Notes: generated by a model not told the origin, from the sequence alone. Numbered from the stretch's first letter, positions 17,564 to 26,210 are shown. The stretch: DNA of 64,000 bases from Pseudomonas jinjuensis (GCF_900103845.1 NZ_FNIJ01000015.1:1-64000), one strand, 5' to 3'. Made by a program: numbers and translations.

Positions 17564-18670
17564 ATGAGCCAGTTGTTCGAGCCCTTGACCCTGCGCAATC
17601 TCACCCTGCCCAACCGCATTGCGGTCTCGCCGATGTGCCAGTACTCGGCGGTAGATGGGCTGGCCAACGACTGGCACCTGGTACACCTCGGCAGCCGGGC
17701 GGTCGGGGGCGCCGGGCTGGTGATAGTCGAAGCGACCGCGGTCAGCCCGGAAGGGCGGATCACCGATCAGGACCTGGGGATCTGGAGCGACGAGCAGATC
17801 GAGCCGCTGCGGCGGATCACCCGCTTCATCGAGACCCAGGGCGCGGTGGCCGGCGTGCAGCTGGCCCACGCCGGGCGCAAGGCCAGCACCTGGGCGCCGT
17901 GGCTGGGCAAGCACGGCTCGGTGCCGATCGGCGAAGGCGGCTGGGTACCGCTGGCGCCTTCGGCGATCGCCTTCGATCCGCAGCACACCACGCCGATGGC
18001 GCTGACCGAAGAACAGCTGGGCGAAGTGCTGCAGCTGTTCGTGCGGGGCGCCGAGCGGGCGCTGGCGGCCGGCTTCAAGATCGTCGAGGTGCACGCCGCG
18101 CACGGCTACCTGCTGCACCAGTTCCTCTCGCCGCTCTCCAACCAGCGCCGCGACAACTACGGCGGCTGCTTCGAGAACCGCATCCGCCTGCTGCTGGAAG
18201 TGACCAGGGCGGTGCGCGATGTCTGGCCGGAAGAGCTGCCGCTGCTGGTGCGCCTGTCGGCCACCGACTGGGTGGAGGACGGCTGGAACCCGGACGAGAC
18301 GGTGGAGCTGGCGCGGCGCCTGAAGGACCTGGGCGTCGACCTGATCGACGTGTCCTCCGGCGGCACCGCGGTGAACGCGGAGATTCCGGTGGGCCCGGGA
18401 TACCAGACCCAGTTCGCCGAGCGGGTGCGCAAGGAGGCGGGCGTCGCCAGCGGCACGGTGGGCATGATCACCGAGCCGGTGCAGGCCGAGCACATCCTGC
18501 GCACCGGCCAGGCCGACATGATCCTGCTCGCCCGCGAACTGCTGCGCGATCCGTACTGGCCGCTGCACGCCGCCGACGAGCTGGGCGGCCAGCAGGTGCC
18601 GTGGCCGCCGCAATACCTGCGCGCGGCGCAGCGCGGCACGCCGAAGCGCAGCCCGTTCGTCGGCGCCTGA
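17564..18670 (+). CDS. xenA: Old yellow enzyme, NADPH:flavin oxidoreductase (XenA type)
   Basis: The 368-residue FMN enzyme reduces activated alkenes and nitro compounds; XenA of P. putida acts on xenobiotics. The family residues are visible: Cys25 and Tyr27 in VSPMCQYSA, His177 and His180 in VEVHAAHGYLLHQF, and the FMN-phosphate end LLARELLRDPYWPLHAA. Cys25 marks the thermophilic-like (YqjM/XenA) subgroup, distinct from classic OYE. CGGAG lies about 10 bases before the ATG. The gene stands alone, so the physiological substrate is not indicated. Confidence 0.85.
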   Translation: MSQLFEPLTLRNLTLPNRIAVSPMCQYSAVDGLANDWHLVHLGSRAVGGAGLVIVEATAVSPEGRITDQDLGIWSDEQIEPLRRITRFIETQGAVAGVQLAHAGRKASTWAPWLGKHGSVPIGEGGWVPLAPSAIAFDPQHTTPMALTEEQLGEVLQLFVRGAERALAAGFKIVEVHAAHGYLLHQFLSPLSNQRRDNYGGCFENRIRLLLEVTRAVRDVWPEELPLLVRLSATDWVEDGWNPDETVELARRLKDLGVDLIDVSSGGTAVNAEIPVGPGYQTQFAERVRKEAGVASGTVGMITEPVQAEHILRTGQADMILLARELLRDPYWPLHAADELGGQQVPWPPQYLRAAQRGTPKRSPFVGA

Positions 18671-18682
18671 ACCCCTGTCCGG

Positions 18683-18717
18683 CAACCGGCAGGCCGGGGA
18701 GGGGCCGGCCGGTTGTC
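18683..18717. terminator. Strong GC hairpin after xenA
   Basis: CAACCGGC(A)GGCC pairs with GGCC(G)GCCGGTTG around a short purine loop, starting about 12 bp past the xenA stop. There is no clear T-run, so it could be an mRNA end stabiliser or a terminator. Confidence 0.45.
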
Positions 18718-18811
18718 GCAGCTGTGGCGTTTTCAATGTGATGCGTGTCGCAGATTTGCTACTCTCGGGGCCTCGCGTACGGATTACGCAGCTTTCCCGA
18801 CAGGTATCAGC

Positions 18812-19141
18812 ATGGATGCAAACGATCTCCCCCCGAACCTGCCGGAGTCCGGCCTCGCCCTGCTGGCGAACATCCTGGCCCTGGCAACCCGCAACATGTC
18901 CAACATCAGCGCGCTGGTCACCCAGCTCTCGGTGGAACTCAGCCAGAGCGCCGATCCGCATCTGCAGCGGGTCGGGCAGAACGTCCTCGGCGACATCGCC
19001 CATCTGGCCGGCGACCTGGACAGCCAGTGGGAGCTGATCGGCTCGCTGTCGCGCTATTTCCCGCCGTGGCAGCAGGTGCAGGCGCAGAGCCCGGAACTGA
19101 TCACCGAAATCCACATCACCGAGCTGCCCACCGCCGAATAG
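18812..19141 (+). CDS. Hypothetical small protein
   Basis: I do not recognise this 109-residue protein. It is mostly helical and acidic, without signal peptide. It opens MDANDLPPNLPESGLALLAN, has a hydrophobic N-terminal helix (LALLANILALATRN), heptad-like LVTQLSVELSQ, and an acidic end ELITEIHITELPTAE. The ribosome binding site is weak. It lies between xenA and the alcohol dehydrogenase on the same strand, with gaps of 141 and 82 bp, so it is probably a separate unit. Confidence 0.6.
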   Translation: MDANDLPPNLPESGLALLANILALATRNMSNISALVTQLSVELSQSADPHLQRVGQNVLGDIAHLAGDLDSQWELIGSLSRYFPPWQQVQAQSPELITEIHITELPTAE

Positions 19142-19223
19142 GCGCTGCGGTTGATCGGGATCGGCCATGGGTCCGGCGTTGGCGGCTAGCCTGAAGGGAG
19201 TTTTCCCTGAAGGAGTCCCTCCG

Positions 19224-20261
19224 ATGAAAGCCCTGGTCTATCGCGGTGTCGGTGACATCGCCCTGGAAGAACGCCCCGATCCGCAACTGCAGCAGCCCGG
19301 CGACGCCGTGGTGCGGCTGGTGAAAACCACGCTGTGCGGCACCGACCTGCACATCATCAAGGGCGATGTGCCGACCTGCGAGCCCGGCCGCATCCTCGGC
19401 CACGAGGGGATCGGCGTGGTCGAGCAGGTCGGCGCGGCGGTCAGCCAGTTCAAGCCCGGCGACCGCGTGCTGATTTCCTGCATCAGCTCCTGCGGCAAGT
19501 GCGATTTCTGCCGCAAGGGCATGACCTCGCACTGTCGCACCGGCGGCTGGATCCTCGGCCACCTGATCGACGGCACCCAGGCCGAGAAGGTGCGTATTCC
19601 CCATGCCGACACCAGCCTCTATCACATCCCCTCCGGGGTGGAGGAGGAGGCGATGGTGATGCTCAGCGACATCCTGCCCACCGGCTTCGAATGCGGCGTG
19701 CTCAACGGCCGGGTGCAGCCGGGCGGCAGCGTGGCCATAGTCGGCGCCGGGCCGGTGGGGCTGGCGGCGCTGCTCACCGCGCAGTTCTACTCGCCGGCGC
19801 GGATCATCATGATCGACCTCGACGACAACCGCCTGGAAGTGGCCCGGCGCTTCGGCGCCAGCGACTGCCTGAACGCCGGCGACGGGCAACTGGTGGAAAA
19901 GGTCATGGCGCTGACCGGCGGCCTCGGCGTGGACAGCGCCATCGAGGCGGTCGGCGTGCCCGCGACCTTCACCCTCTGCGAATCGATCATCGCCCCCGGC
20001 GGCGACATCGCCGTGCTCGGCGTGCACGGCAAGCCGGTGGAGCTGCACCTGGAGCGGCTGTGGTCGCACAACATCACCCTGCGCACCCGCCTGGTGGACG
20101 CGGTGACCACGCCGATGCTGCTGAAGAGCGTGGAGGCCGGCAAGCTGCAGCCGGAGCAGCTGATCACCCACCACTTCGCCCTGGCGGACATCCTCGAGGC
20201 CTATGACACCTTCGGCAAGGCGGCGGAGAACAAGGCGCTGAAGATGATCATCGAGGCGTGA
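19224..20261 (+). CDS. Zinc-dependent alcohol dehydrogenase
   Basis: The 345-residue medium-chain dehydrogenase has the catalytic zinc ligands Cys38 (TLCGTDLH) and His-Glu in ILGHEGIG. The structural zinc cysteines are in CGKCDFCRKGMTSHC. The NAD(P) Rossmann motif is GAGPVGLAAL, followed by MIDLDD, whose aspartate favours NAD over NADP. The length and pattern fit the isopropanol/2,3-butanediol-type group. AAGGAG lies 9 bases before the ATG. Substrate is unknown and no pathway partner adjoins it. Confidence 0.88.
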   Translation: MKALVYRGVGDIALEERPDPQLQQPGDAVVRLVKTTLCGTDLHIIKGDVPTCEPGRILGHEGIGVVEQVGAAVSQFKPGDRVLISCISSCGKCDFCRKGMTSHCRTGGWILGHLIDGTQAEKVRIPHADTSLYHIPSGVEEEAMVMLSDILPTGFECGVLNGRVQPGGSVAIVGAGPVGLAALLTAQFYSPARIIMIDLDDNRLEVARRFGASDCLNAGDGQLVEKVMALTGGLGVDSAIEAVGVPATFTLCESIIAPGGDIAVLGVHGKPVELHLERLWSHNITLRTRLVDAVTTPMLLKSVEAGKLQPEQLITHHFALADILEAYDTFGKAAENKALKMIIEA

Positions 20262-20273
20262 GGAAAGGCCTTT

Positions 20274-20346
20274 TCGCGGGCATGGCCCGCTCCTACAGGG
20301 GGCGTCCAGGCCCGCGGTTCCTTATCGTTCCCACGCTCCCGCGTCC
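20274..20346. repeat. REP-like palindrome plus a half repeat
   Basis: TCGCGGGCATGGCCCGCTCC at 20274-20296 matches the copies near 5.9 and 62.1 kb. ATCGTTCCCACGCTCCCGCGTCC at 20324-20346 is only the left arm of the repeat found whole at 12.5 and 57.1 kb. The right arm is missing just before the MarR promoter region. Confidence 0.7.
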
Positions 20347-20384
20347 ATCCCCTACGACCAACGATTCCTTGACCCCGGACAAAC

Positions 20385-20400
20385 GCGGGTATATACACGC
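20385..20400 (+). promoter_or_regulatory. Putative MarR operator 1 (before marR)
   Basis: GCGGGTATATACACGC lies 3 bases before the marR ATG. It is a one-mismatch version of the perfect palindrome that precedes the transporter gene. Location suggests autorepression by the MarR protein. Confidence 0.65.
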
Positions 20401-20403
20401 ATC

Positions 20404-20820
20404 ATGCTGAAGACCCAATGCCTCTGCACCAAGCTGCGCCGTGCCGCCCGTGGCGTCACCCGCATCTACGACGACGCCCTGCAGGAGATCGGACTGACCA
20501 CCGCGCAGTTCTCCCTGCTGCGTCATCTGGCGCGCCTCGACCAGCCGAGCATTTCCTGCCTGGCCCAGGCGATGGGGCTGGATCGCAGCACCCTGGGGCG
20601 CAACCTGCGGCCCCTGCAGGCGGAGGGGCTGGTGAGCCTGGGCGACGACGGCGCGGACCAGCGCAATCGCATCGTCGTGCTGACCGCCGCTGGCCGCCAG
20701 CGCCTGCAGCAGGGCGAGCATGCCTGGCATTCCGCGCAGCAGCAGGTGGCCGACCGCCTGGGCGAAGAGCGGCGGGCGCAGTTGATGGCCTTGCTGGATG
20801 AACTGGAGAACCTCGGCTGA
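20404..20820 (+). CDS. MarR-family transcriptional regulator
   Basis: The 138-residue winged-helix repressor has the recognition helix in LAQAMGLDRSTLGRNLRPLQ (about 55-75) and the wing in VSLGDDGADQRNRIVVLTAAG. MarR proteins release DNA on binding small aromatic or oxidising ligands. Cys6 and Cys8 near the start could be redox sensors, but this is speculative. The next gene is an MFS transporter, and nearly identical palindromes precede both genes, which strongly suggests it represses itself and the transporter. No clear ribosome binding site precedes the ATG, since the operator occupies that place. Confidence 0.88.
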   Translation: MLKTQCLCTKLRRAARGVTRIYDDALQEIGLTTAQFSLLRHLARLDQPSISCLAQAMGLDRSTLGRNLRPLQAEGLVSLGDDGADQRNRIVVLTAAGRQRLQQGEHAWHSAQQQVADRLGEERRAQLMALLDELENLG

Positions 20821-20854
20821 GCGGAATGCCCGGCGGGGGATGATCAACGATAGG

Positions 20855-20872
20855 TGCGGGTATATACCCGCA
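20855..20872 (+). promoter_or_regulatory. Putative MarR operator 2 (before MFS gene)
   Basis: TGCGGGTATATACCCGCA is a perfect 18-bp palindrome in the 66-bp gap before the transporter start. It shares GCGGGTATATA with the site before marR. It is the best operator candidate for the adjacent regulator. Confidence 0.75.
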
Positions 20873-20886
20873 AGATGGAGTGGCCG

Positions 20887-22092
20887 ATGACCAGCCAATC
20901 GCGTGCGGGCTTCTGGATTCTGTTGTCCGGTGCCCTGATCCTTGCCCTTTCACTGGGCATCCGCCATGGCTTCGGCCTGTTCCTGGCGCCGATGAGCGCC
21001 GAATTCGGCTGGGGGCGCGAGGTGTTCGCCTTCGCCATCGCCCTGCAGAACCTGATCTGGGGCATCGCCCAGCCGTTCACCGGGGCGCTGGCCGATCGCT
21101 TCGGCGCGGCGCGGGTGGTGGCCGTCGGCGGGCTGCTGTACTGCCTGGGGCTGGTCCTGATGGGCTCGGCGGAATCGGCGAGCAGCCTGTCGCTGAGCGC
21201 CGGCCTGCTGATCGGCATCGGCCTGTCCGGCACCTCCTTCTCGGTGATCCTCGGCGCGGTGGGCCGCGCGGTGCCGATCGAGCAGCGCAGCCTGGCGATG
21301 GGCATTTCCGCCGCCGCCGGCTCCTTCGGCCAGTTCGCCATGCTGCCCGGCACGCTGGGCCTGATCAGCTGGCTGGGCTGGTCGGCGGCGCTGCTCGCCC
21401 TCGGCCTGCTGGTGGCGGCGATCGTCCCGCTGGCCGGGCTGATGCGCGACAAGCCGCTGCCGGTGCAGGGCCACGAGCAGACCCTGGGCGAGGCGCTGCG
21501 CGAGGCCTGCAGTCACTCCGGTTTCTGGCTGCTGGCGCTGGGCTTCTTCGTCTGCGGCTTCCAGGTGGTGTTCATCGGCGTGCACCTGCCTGCGTACCTG
21601 GTCGACAGCCATCTGCCGGCCACGGTCGGCACCACGGTGCTGGCGCTGGTCGGGCTGTTCAACATCTTCGGCACCTACATCGCCGGCTGGCTCGGCGGAC
21701 GCTTTTCCAAGCCGCGCCTGCTCACCGCGCTGTACCTGATCCGTGGGGTGGTGATCCTGGCCTTCGTCTGGACGCCGCTGAGCGTGTGGACGGCCTACGC
21801 CTTCGGCATCGCCATGGGCCTGCTGTGGCTGTCCACCGTACCGCTGACCAACGGCACCGTGGCGACCCTGTTCGGCGTGCGCAACCTGTCGATGCTCGGC
21901 GGCATCGTCTTCCTGTTCCACCAGATCGGCGCCTTCCTCGGCGGCTGGCTGGGCGGCTACGTCTACGACCATACCGGCAACTATGATCTGGTATGGCAGG
22001 TGTCCATCCTGCTCAGCCTGCTCGCCGGGCTGCTCAACTGGCCGGTGCGCGAACGTCCGGTGGAACGTTTGCGCGAGATGGAGGCGGCATGA
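20887..22092 (+). CDS. MFS transporter
   Basis: The 401-residue protein has twelve predicted membrane helices and the MFS loop pattern ADRFGAARVVAVGGLLY after helix 2. GFGLFLAPMSAEFGWGREVF at the start is common in the monocarboxylate/oxalate-type MFS group. The ATG at 20887 has GGAG 6 bases upstream; an ATG at 20875 sits almost on the operator and is less likely. It may be an efflux pump or importer for the ligand of the neighbouring MarR repressor. Substrate cannot be read from sequence. Confidence 0.85.
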   Translation: MTSQSRAGFWILLSGALILALSLGIRHGFGLFLAPMSAEFGWGREVFAFAIALQNLIWGIAQPFTGALADRFGAARVVAVGGLLYCLGLVLMGSAESASSLSLSAGLLIGIGLSGTSFSVILGAVGRAVPIEQRSLAMGISAAAGSFGQFAMLPGTLGLISWLGWSAALLALGLLVAAIVPLAGLMRDKPLPVQGHEQTLGEALREACSHSGFWLLALGFFVCGFQVVFIGVHLPAYLVDSHLPATVGTTVLALVGLFNIFGTYIAGWLGGRFSKPRLLTALYLIRGVVILAFVWTPLSVWTAYAFGIAMGLLWLSTVPLTNGTVATLFGVRNLSMLGGIVFLFHQIGAFLGGWLGGYVYDHTGNYDLVWQVSILLSLLAGLLNWPVRERPVERLREMEAA

Positions 22093-22208
22093 CCCGCACT
22101 CGCCTGTGGCTGCTCTTCGCGGTCGGCACCGCGCTGCTGCTCGGCCTCGCCTGGTGGGGCTGGCAGCGCGGCGGGATGGCGCTGATGCAGCTCGGTTTCG
22201 GCTGCTGA
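22089..22208 (+). CDS. 39-residue single-pass membrane protein
   Basis: A very short gene overlapping the MFS stop by 4 bases (ATGA), with GGAGG about 6 bases before its ATG. The product MTRTRLWLLFAVGTALLLGL continues into AWWGWQRGG, one membrane helix with a short C-terminal tail ending in Cys. The coupled start and the clean hydrophobic helix argue that it is real. It may be a small partner of the transporter. No named family is recognised. Confidence 0.6.
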   Translation: MTRTRLWLLFAVGTALLLGLAWWGWQRGGMALMQLGFGC

Positions 22209-22269
22209 AAGGTTTGCCGCTGGGGCGCGGGCAGGGTAGCGTGGCGGAAATCACCGGAGGACTTTCGTC

Positions 22270-22818
22270 ATGCGTGCCGTCCTGTCATTGCTCGCCCTTG
22301 CCCTGCTTCCGCTGACCGTCGCGCAGGCGGCGGATTGCCCGCCGCTGCTGCAGGGCGAACTGATGAAGCTGCGCTCGAAGGAGTCGCTGGATCTCTGCAA
22401 GCTCTACGCCGGTAAGCCGCTGGTGGTGGTGAACACCGCCAGCCACTGCGGCTACACCCCGCAGTTCAAGGGGCTGGAGGCGCTCTACCAGCGCTACAGG
22501 GACCAGGGGCTGGAAGTGCTGGGCGTGCCGTCGGACGACTTCAAGCAGGAGGCCGCCAGCGACGTCGAGACCGCCAAGGTCTGCTACGGCAACTACGGCG
22601 TGACCTTCAACATGACCGCCGTGCAGCACGTCACCGGCGACGAGGCGATCCCGCTGTTCCGCGAGCTGCGGGAGCAGAGCGGCCAGGAGCCGCGCTGGAA
22701 CTTCTTCAAGTACGTGGTGGACCGCCAGGGCAGGGTGGTCGGCCAGTTTTCCAGCAAGACCACGCCGGACGATCCTGCGCTGCAGGCCGCGGTGGAGAAG
22801 GCGATCGCCAGCCAGTGA
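22270..22818 (+). CDS. Periplasmic glutathione peroxidase family protein
   Basis: The 182-residue protein has a Sec signal peptide (ending AQA-ADC). The GPx core is visible: [12 protein letters not shown] with the peroxidatic Cys near residue 58, [10 protein letters not shown] where most members have an Asn, and [15 protein letters not shown] near the end. Bacterial cysteine GPx enzymes usually use thioredoxin rather than glutathione. It probably reduces hydroperoxides in the periplasm. GGAGG precedes the start. The MarR-MFS-GPx-FadL order matches my memory of PA1285-1288. Confidence 0.88.
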   Translation: MRAVLSLLALALLPLTVAQAADCPPLLQGELMKLRSKESLDLCKLYAGKPLVVVNTASHCGYTPQFKGLEALYQRYRDQGLEVLGVPSDDFKQEAASDVETAKVCYGNYGVTFNMTAVQHVTGDEAIPLFRELREQSGQEPRWNFFKYVVDRQGRVVGQFSSKTTPDDPALQAAVEKAIASQ

Positions 22819-22831
22819 GGCGAGGCGGAAA

Positions 22832-22865
22832 CGAAAAAGCCGGGAACGAGTCCCGGCTTTTTCAT
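22832..22865. terminator. Bidirectional rho-independent terminator
   Basis: AAAAAGCCGGGA-ACGAG-TCCCGGCTTTTT: a 12-bp perfect stem with A- and T-runs on both sides. It sits between the convergent gpx and fadL genes and serves both. Confidence 0.9.
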
Positions 22866-22876
22866 TTGCGTCGCTA

Positions 22877-24196
22877 TCAGAAGCGATAGGTCAGCTGGGT
22901 GCCCAGGATGTGCGCCGTGTTGTCGTACTTGGCGTGGTAGGCCGGCTGCAGGAGCGGATTGTCCCCGGCGGGGTGATTCACGCCGGCAGTGTTCTCCCAC
23001 AGGTAGCCGTAGGCGACGTCGATGGTCAGGTCGTCGTTCGGCGAGTAGCCGGCGCCCAGGGTGAAGACCTTGCGGTCGCCCACCGGGATGCGCACGGTGC
23101 GGTCCTCGTTGCTGGTCGGCGACGGGTCGTAGGCGAAACCGGTGCGCAGCACCCACTGCTTGTCCAGTTGGTAGGACGCACCGATGGCGCCGGACCAGGT
23201 GTCCTTCCAGTTCAGCTCTTCGCTAAGGGTGCCGAAATTCCCCTGGAAGGGCGGCAGCAGTCCGCTGTTCTGCACTTCGATGGACTGCAGGCGGCTCCAG
23301 CGGGTCCAGGTGGCGCCTGCATAGAGGGTCCAGCGATCGTCCAGCCTGTGGGTGATGGAGGTATCCACCGATTCCGGCAGGGTGACGTCCAGCTGGGCAT
23401 CGTACTTGCCGCTCAGCAGGTCGCCGCCGAGAGCCGGCGGAGCGTTGCGGATCTTGGTGTCGCCTTCCAGCTCGTACTTGACCCGCGAGTGGTAGGTCGC
23501 ACCCCAGGTGGTGTCGTCGCTCAGGTCGACCATCACGCCGAGGTTGAAGCCGGTGGCGACGTCGTCGCCCTTGATGCGGATGGCGGTGTCGCCACCGTTG
23601 CCACCCAGTGCGGCCGGGATGACGGCGGTGTTCAGGTCGCTGTCCAGCTGGCCGTCGATGCGGTTGATGGTCGGGCCGAAGCCGACGGAGACGCGATCGT
23701 TGAACTTGTAGGCCAGGGTCGGCTGGATGGTGATCACGCGGATACGGCTGTTGGAACCGTGGGAACGACCGGCGAAGCTGCTTTCGTAGTCGTTGACGAT
23801 GCCGTAGGGCGCGTAGATGCCCAGGCCGAAGGTGACCTTGTCGTCCAGCGGAGTGGAGAAGTAGCCGAACGGCACCGCGCTCAGCGGGACCGAATCGCCC
23901 TTGCTGGTGCCGAAGGCGCCGGTGGAACTGCGCGAACCGCCCTGGGCGTCGCTGATGTCGTCCTTGGCGGCGACCAGCGCCAGACCGCCGCTGACCTCGG
24001 TGCGCTTGAGCTTGCTCAGGCCGGCCGGGTTGCCGTAGAGGGTGCTGGCGTCGATGGGGGTCGAGGCGCGGCCGGCGTACGCGGTGCCGGCGGTGCTGAC
24101 GCTCTGTTCGTTGATCGCGAAGCCGTTGGCAAGAACTTGCCCGGAGAGGGCGCCAATGGTCAGTGCCAGGGTGGATTTAAGCCACGTTGTTTTCAT
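22877..24196 (-). CDS. FadL/OmpP1 outer-membrane fatty acid transporter
   Basis: The 439-residue FadL porin carries long-chain fatty acids or other hydrophobic compounds across the outer membrane. The signal peptide MKTTWLKSTLALTIGALSGQ ends at LA-NGFAINEQSVS; the mature start NGFAINEQSVSTAGTAYAGR is the FadL plug signature. The barrel ends with LGTQLTYRF and a C-terminal Phe. A start at 24196 places the signal peptide first. Pseudomonads carry several FadL paralogues. A palindrome 142 bp upstream may be an operator. Confidence 0.9.
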   Translation of the reverse strand: MKTTWLKSTLALTIGALSGQVLANGFAINEQSVSTAGTAYAGRASTPIDASTLYGNPAGLSKLKRTEVSGGLALVAAKDDISDAQGGSRSSTGAFGTSKGDSVPLSAVPFGYFSTPLDDKVTFGLGIYAPYGIVNDYESSFAGRSHGSNSRIRVITIQPTLAYKFNDRVSVGFGPTINRIDGQLDSDLNTAVIPAALGGNGGDTAIRIKGDDVATGFNLGVMVDLSDDTTWGATYHSRVKYELEGDTKIRNAPPALGGDLLSGKYDAQLDVTLPESVDTSITHRLDDRWTLYAGATWTRWSRLQSIEVQNSGLLPPFQGNFGTLSEELNWKDTWSGAIGASYQLDKQWVLRTGFAYDPSPTSNEDRTVRIPVGDRKVFTLGAGYSPNDDLTIDVAYGYLWENTAGVNHPAGDNPLLQPAYHAKYDNTAHILGTQLTYRF

Positions 24197-24337
24197 TGTA
24201 AGAGCAACTCCTGTGGTTAACGCCGCGCAAGCTACCAAGATTTCCAGTCGATTGGTAGTAGGCTAAGTTGTGCTCTATTTCGGGGTATTGAGCAGAAACG
24301 GCGACTATCTAAGGCTTTGTTGCGGTGAAATTGATTC

Positions 24338-24351
24338 TGACCGTTTGGTCA
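24338..24351. promoter_or_regulatory. Candidate operator palindrome upstream of fadL
   Basis: TGACC-GTTT-GGTCA is a perfect inverted repeat between fadL and the next gene, 142 bp before the fadL ATG. The form is typical of sites for TetR-type regulators, several of which control fatty-acid genes. It could equally be a terminator-like hairpin for the gene ending at 24363. Confidence 0.4.
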
Positions 24352-24362
24352 TTTAATGAATC

Positions 24363-24842
24363 TCATGCGGCCAGGCTCAGGTTGCCGATGAAGTTCTGCC
24401 AGGCATCGGTGAAATCGTGCAGGCAGCCATTGGGATGGAACACCCGCCGCCAGATGCGCGCCTGGCCGAGATGGTCGCTGGCGTGGGGCAGCGGCAACTG
24501 TTCGGCTTCGATCAGCATCCAGGCGATGGCGGTGCTGTAGCGCAGGTTGACGGTCAGCTCCAGGTGCGGCGCAGCGAGGAAGGCGTGCTGGCTGGCCAGG
24601 CCGCGGACCCGGCTGGCGAGGTCCGGATCGAGCGCAAGGTAGCGGTCCCAGAGGCTCTGGTGGCGGCGTTCGCTGATGCGGAACAGGCCGTGTCCGTGAC
24701 GATCGTCGAGGGCGCTGCCGAGGGCCGACTGGCACGCCGCGGTACCGAGCAGCAGCGCCTCGGCTGCGGCACTGTGACGCTCCAGGTAGAGGAGGGTAGG
24801 GCGGATCACGTGCTGGCACAGATCGCTGGCGGCAATTCCCAT
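24363..24842 (-). CDS. Hypothetical protein
   Basis: The 159-residue soluble protein has no signal peptide and I do not recognise its family. Visible features are the opening MGIAASDLCQHVIRPTLLYL, a helical alanine-rich segment, and a WHR-like C-terminal half (ARIWRRVFHPNGCLHDFTDA). I recall a protein of this kind next to the FadL gene in P. aeruginosa (about PA1289). It has its own promoter region upstream, in a 294-bp gap. Function unknown. Confidence 0.7.
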   Translation of the reverse strand: MGIAASDLCQHVIRPTLLYLERHSAAAEALLLGTAACQSALGSALDDRHGHGLFRISERRHQSLWDRYLALDPDLASRVRGLASQHAFLAAPHLELTVNLRYSTAIAWMLIEAEQLPLPHASDHLGQARIWRRVFHPNGCLHDFTDAWQNFIGNLSLAA

Positions 24843-25136
24843 ATCGGCCTCGTCTTCTGAATTAGACGGCGGGGCTGGGCGGCATTGGCAGCTTCTGATC
24901 GTTCTCCTGGGCCCCGCCGTAAGCGGACTTAGCCGCTCGATTTGAAGTGTAGTGCGATCTTTGTGCTGTAAAGGCCTGTTTTTAAATTGTTTTGATTCTC
25001 AGGTTATTTCCCATATGCCCTGCGGAAATTAACCGGCGGTTCATGACACTCGAATTGGCAGCGCGCAGGGCGGGTGCGACCCGCCGGATTCCGCGTGTGG
25101 AAACGGCGGGTTGCACCCGCCCTGCGGGACTGCGGT
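24843..25136. other. Intergenic region with inverted repeat
   Basis: The left part is AT-rich (24940-25020) and likely holds the promoter of the minus-strand hypothetical gene. At 25066-25132 a large inverted repeat, GCAGGGCGGGTGCGACCCGC facing GCGGGTTGCACCCGCCCTGC, follows the sulfurtransferase stop. It belongs to the same class as the repeat at 61846-61900. No gene is seen. Confidence 0.6.
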
Positions 25137-25991
25137 TCAGTCGCCGGTGGCGACCGGGTGCCGCGCATCGGTGATCCATTCGCTCCAGGAACCCGCATAC
25201 AGGCGCCCCAGGGGATAGCCGGCGAGGCTGAGGGCGAACAGGTTGTGGCAGGCCGTCACCCCCGAGCCGCAGTAGGCCACCAGCTCTTCCGCCGGGCGCC
25301 CGCGCAGCAGGGCGGCGAAGCGCTGGTGCAGCTGTTCCGCCGGCAGGAAGCGGCCCTCGCCATCGAGGTTGTCGGTGAAGGCCGCGCATTGGGCGCCGGG
25401 GATATGCCCGGCGACCGGGTCGATCGGCTCCACCTCGCCACGGAAGCGCGGCTGGGCGCGGGCATCGATCAGCGGCAGCTGCGGGTCGTTGAGCAGGGCG
25501 CCGAGTCCGGCGGCGTCGATCAGCAGGCTGTCGTCCGGCTCGCCTTCGAAATCCCCCGGGATGATGGTGATTTCCGCCGTGGTCAGCGGCAGGCCGGCGG
25601 CGCGCCAGGCGGCCAGGCCGCCGTCCAGCAGGTAGACGCCATCGCGCTTGCCGAGCCACAGCAGCAGCCACCAGGCGCGGGCGGCGAAGGCGCCGGGGCC
25701 GTCGTCGTAGAGCACGATCTGGCTCTGGTTATCCACACCCCAGGCCCGCAGGCGCTGCACCAGTTCCGCCGGGTCGGGCAGCGGATGGCGGCCGGTGACG
25801 CCCTTGATCACCGGGCCGGACAGGTCCTGCTCCAGATCGGCGTAAAGTGCGCCGGGGATGTGGTTCTCCAGATGGGCGCGGGCGCCGTAGCCGGGATCGT
25901 CGAGGGAGAAACGGCAGTCGAGGACCACCAGGTCGGGGTCCTCCAGGCGGGCAGCCAGATGCTGCGGGCTGAGCAGGCGGGCGAGGGGCAT
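25137..25991 (-). CDS. sseA: 3-mercaptopyruvate sulfurtransferase (tandem rhodanese)
   Basis: The 284-residue enzyme has two rhodanese domains; the first is inactive and the second holds the catalytic Cys241 in AYCGSGVTACHN. The CGSGVTA loop marks 3-mercaptopyruvate rather than thiosulfate specificity. It transfers sulfur from 3-mercaptopyruvate to thiols or cyanide. LVVLDCRFSLDDPGYG and HIPGALYADLEQDLSGP are conserved in the first domain. It lies divergent from rnd. Confidence 0.92.
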   Translation of the reverse strand: MPLARLLSPQHLAARLEDPDLVVLDCRFSLDDPGYGARAHLENHIPGALYADLEQDLSGPVIKGVTGRHPLPDPAELVQRLRAWGVDNQSQIVLYDDGPGAFAARAWWLLLWLGKRDGVYLLDGGLAAWRAAGLPLTTAEITIIPGDFEGEPDDSLLIDAAGLGALLNDPQLPLIDARAQPRFRGEVEPIDPVAGHIPGAQCAAFTDNLDGEGRFLPAEQLHQRFAALLRGRPAEELVAYCGSGVTACHNLFALSLAGYPLGRLYAGSWSEWITDARHPVATGD

Positions 25992-26210
25992 GGACGGGCT
26001 CCTGTGTCGTGTCGGGATCGTCTGGCATCATAAGGCCTGTTCGACGACTTTCGCTGCGCTCCCCGGTTCATTGGGAGTTTCCGCGTGTCGGGCCTTCAGC
26101 CGCTTGACCATCGTCCGTCCCGCAGCGACCGCTGGCGCCGAAGTGATCCCGGGTCGCCCCTGCGCAACTATTCTCGCTTGAAGAGGCCCGCATGCGCGCG
26201 GCCGGCTCTA

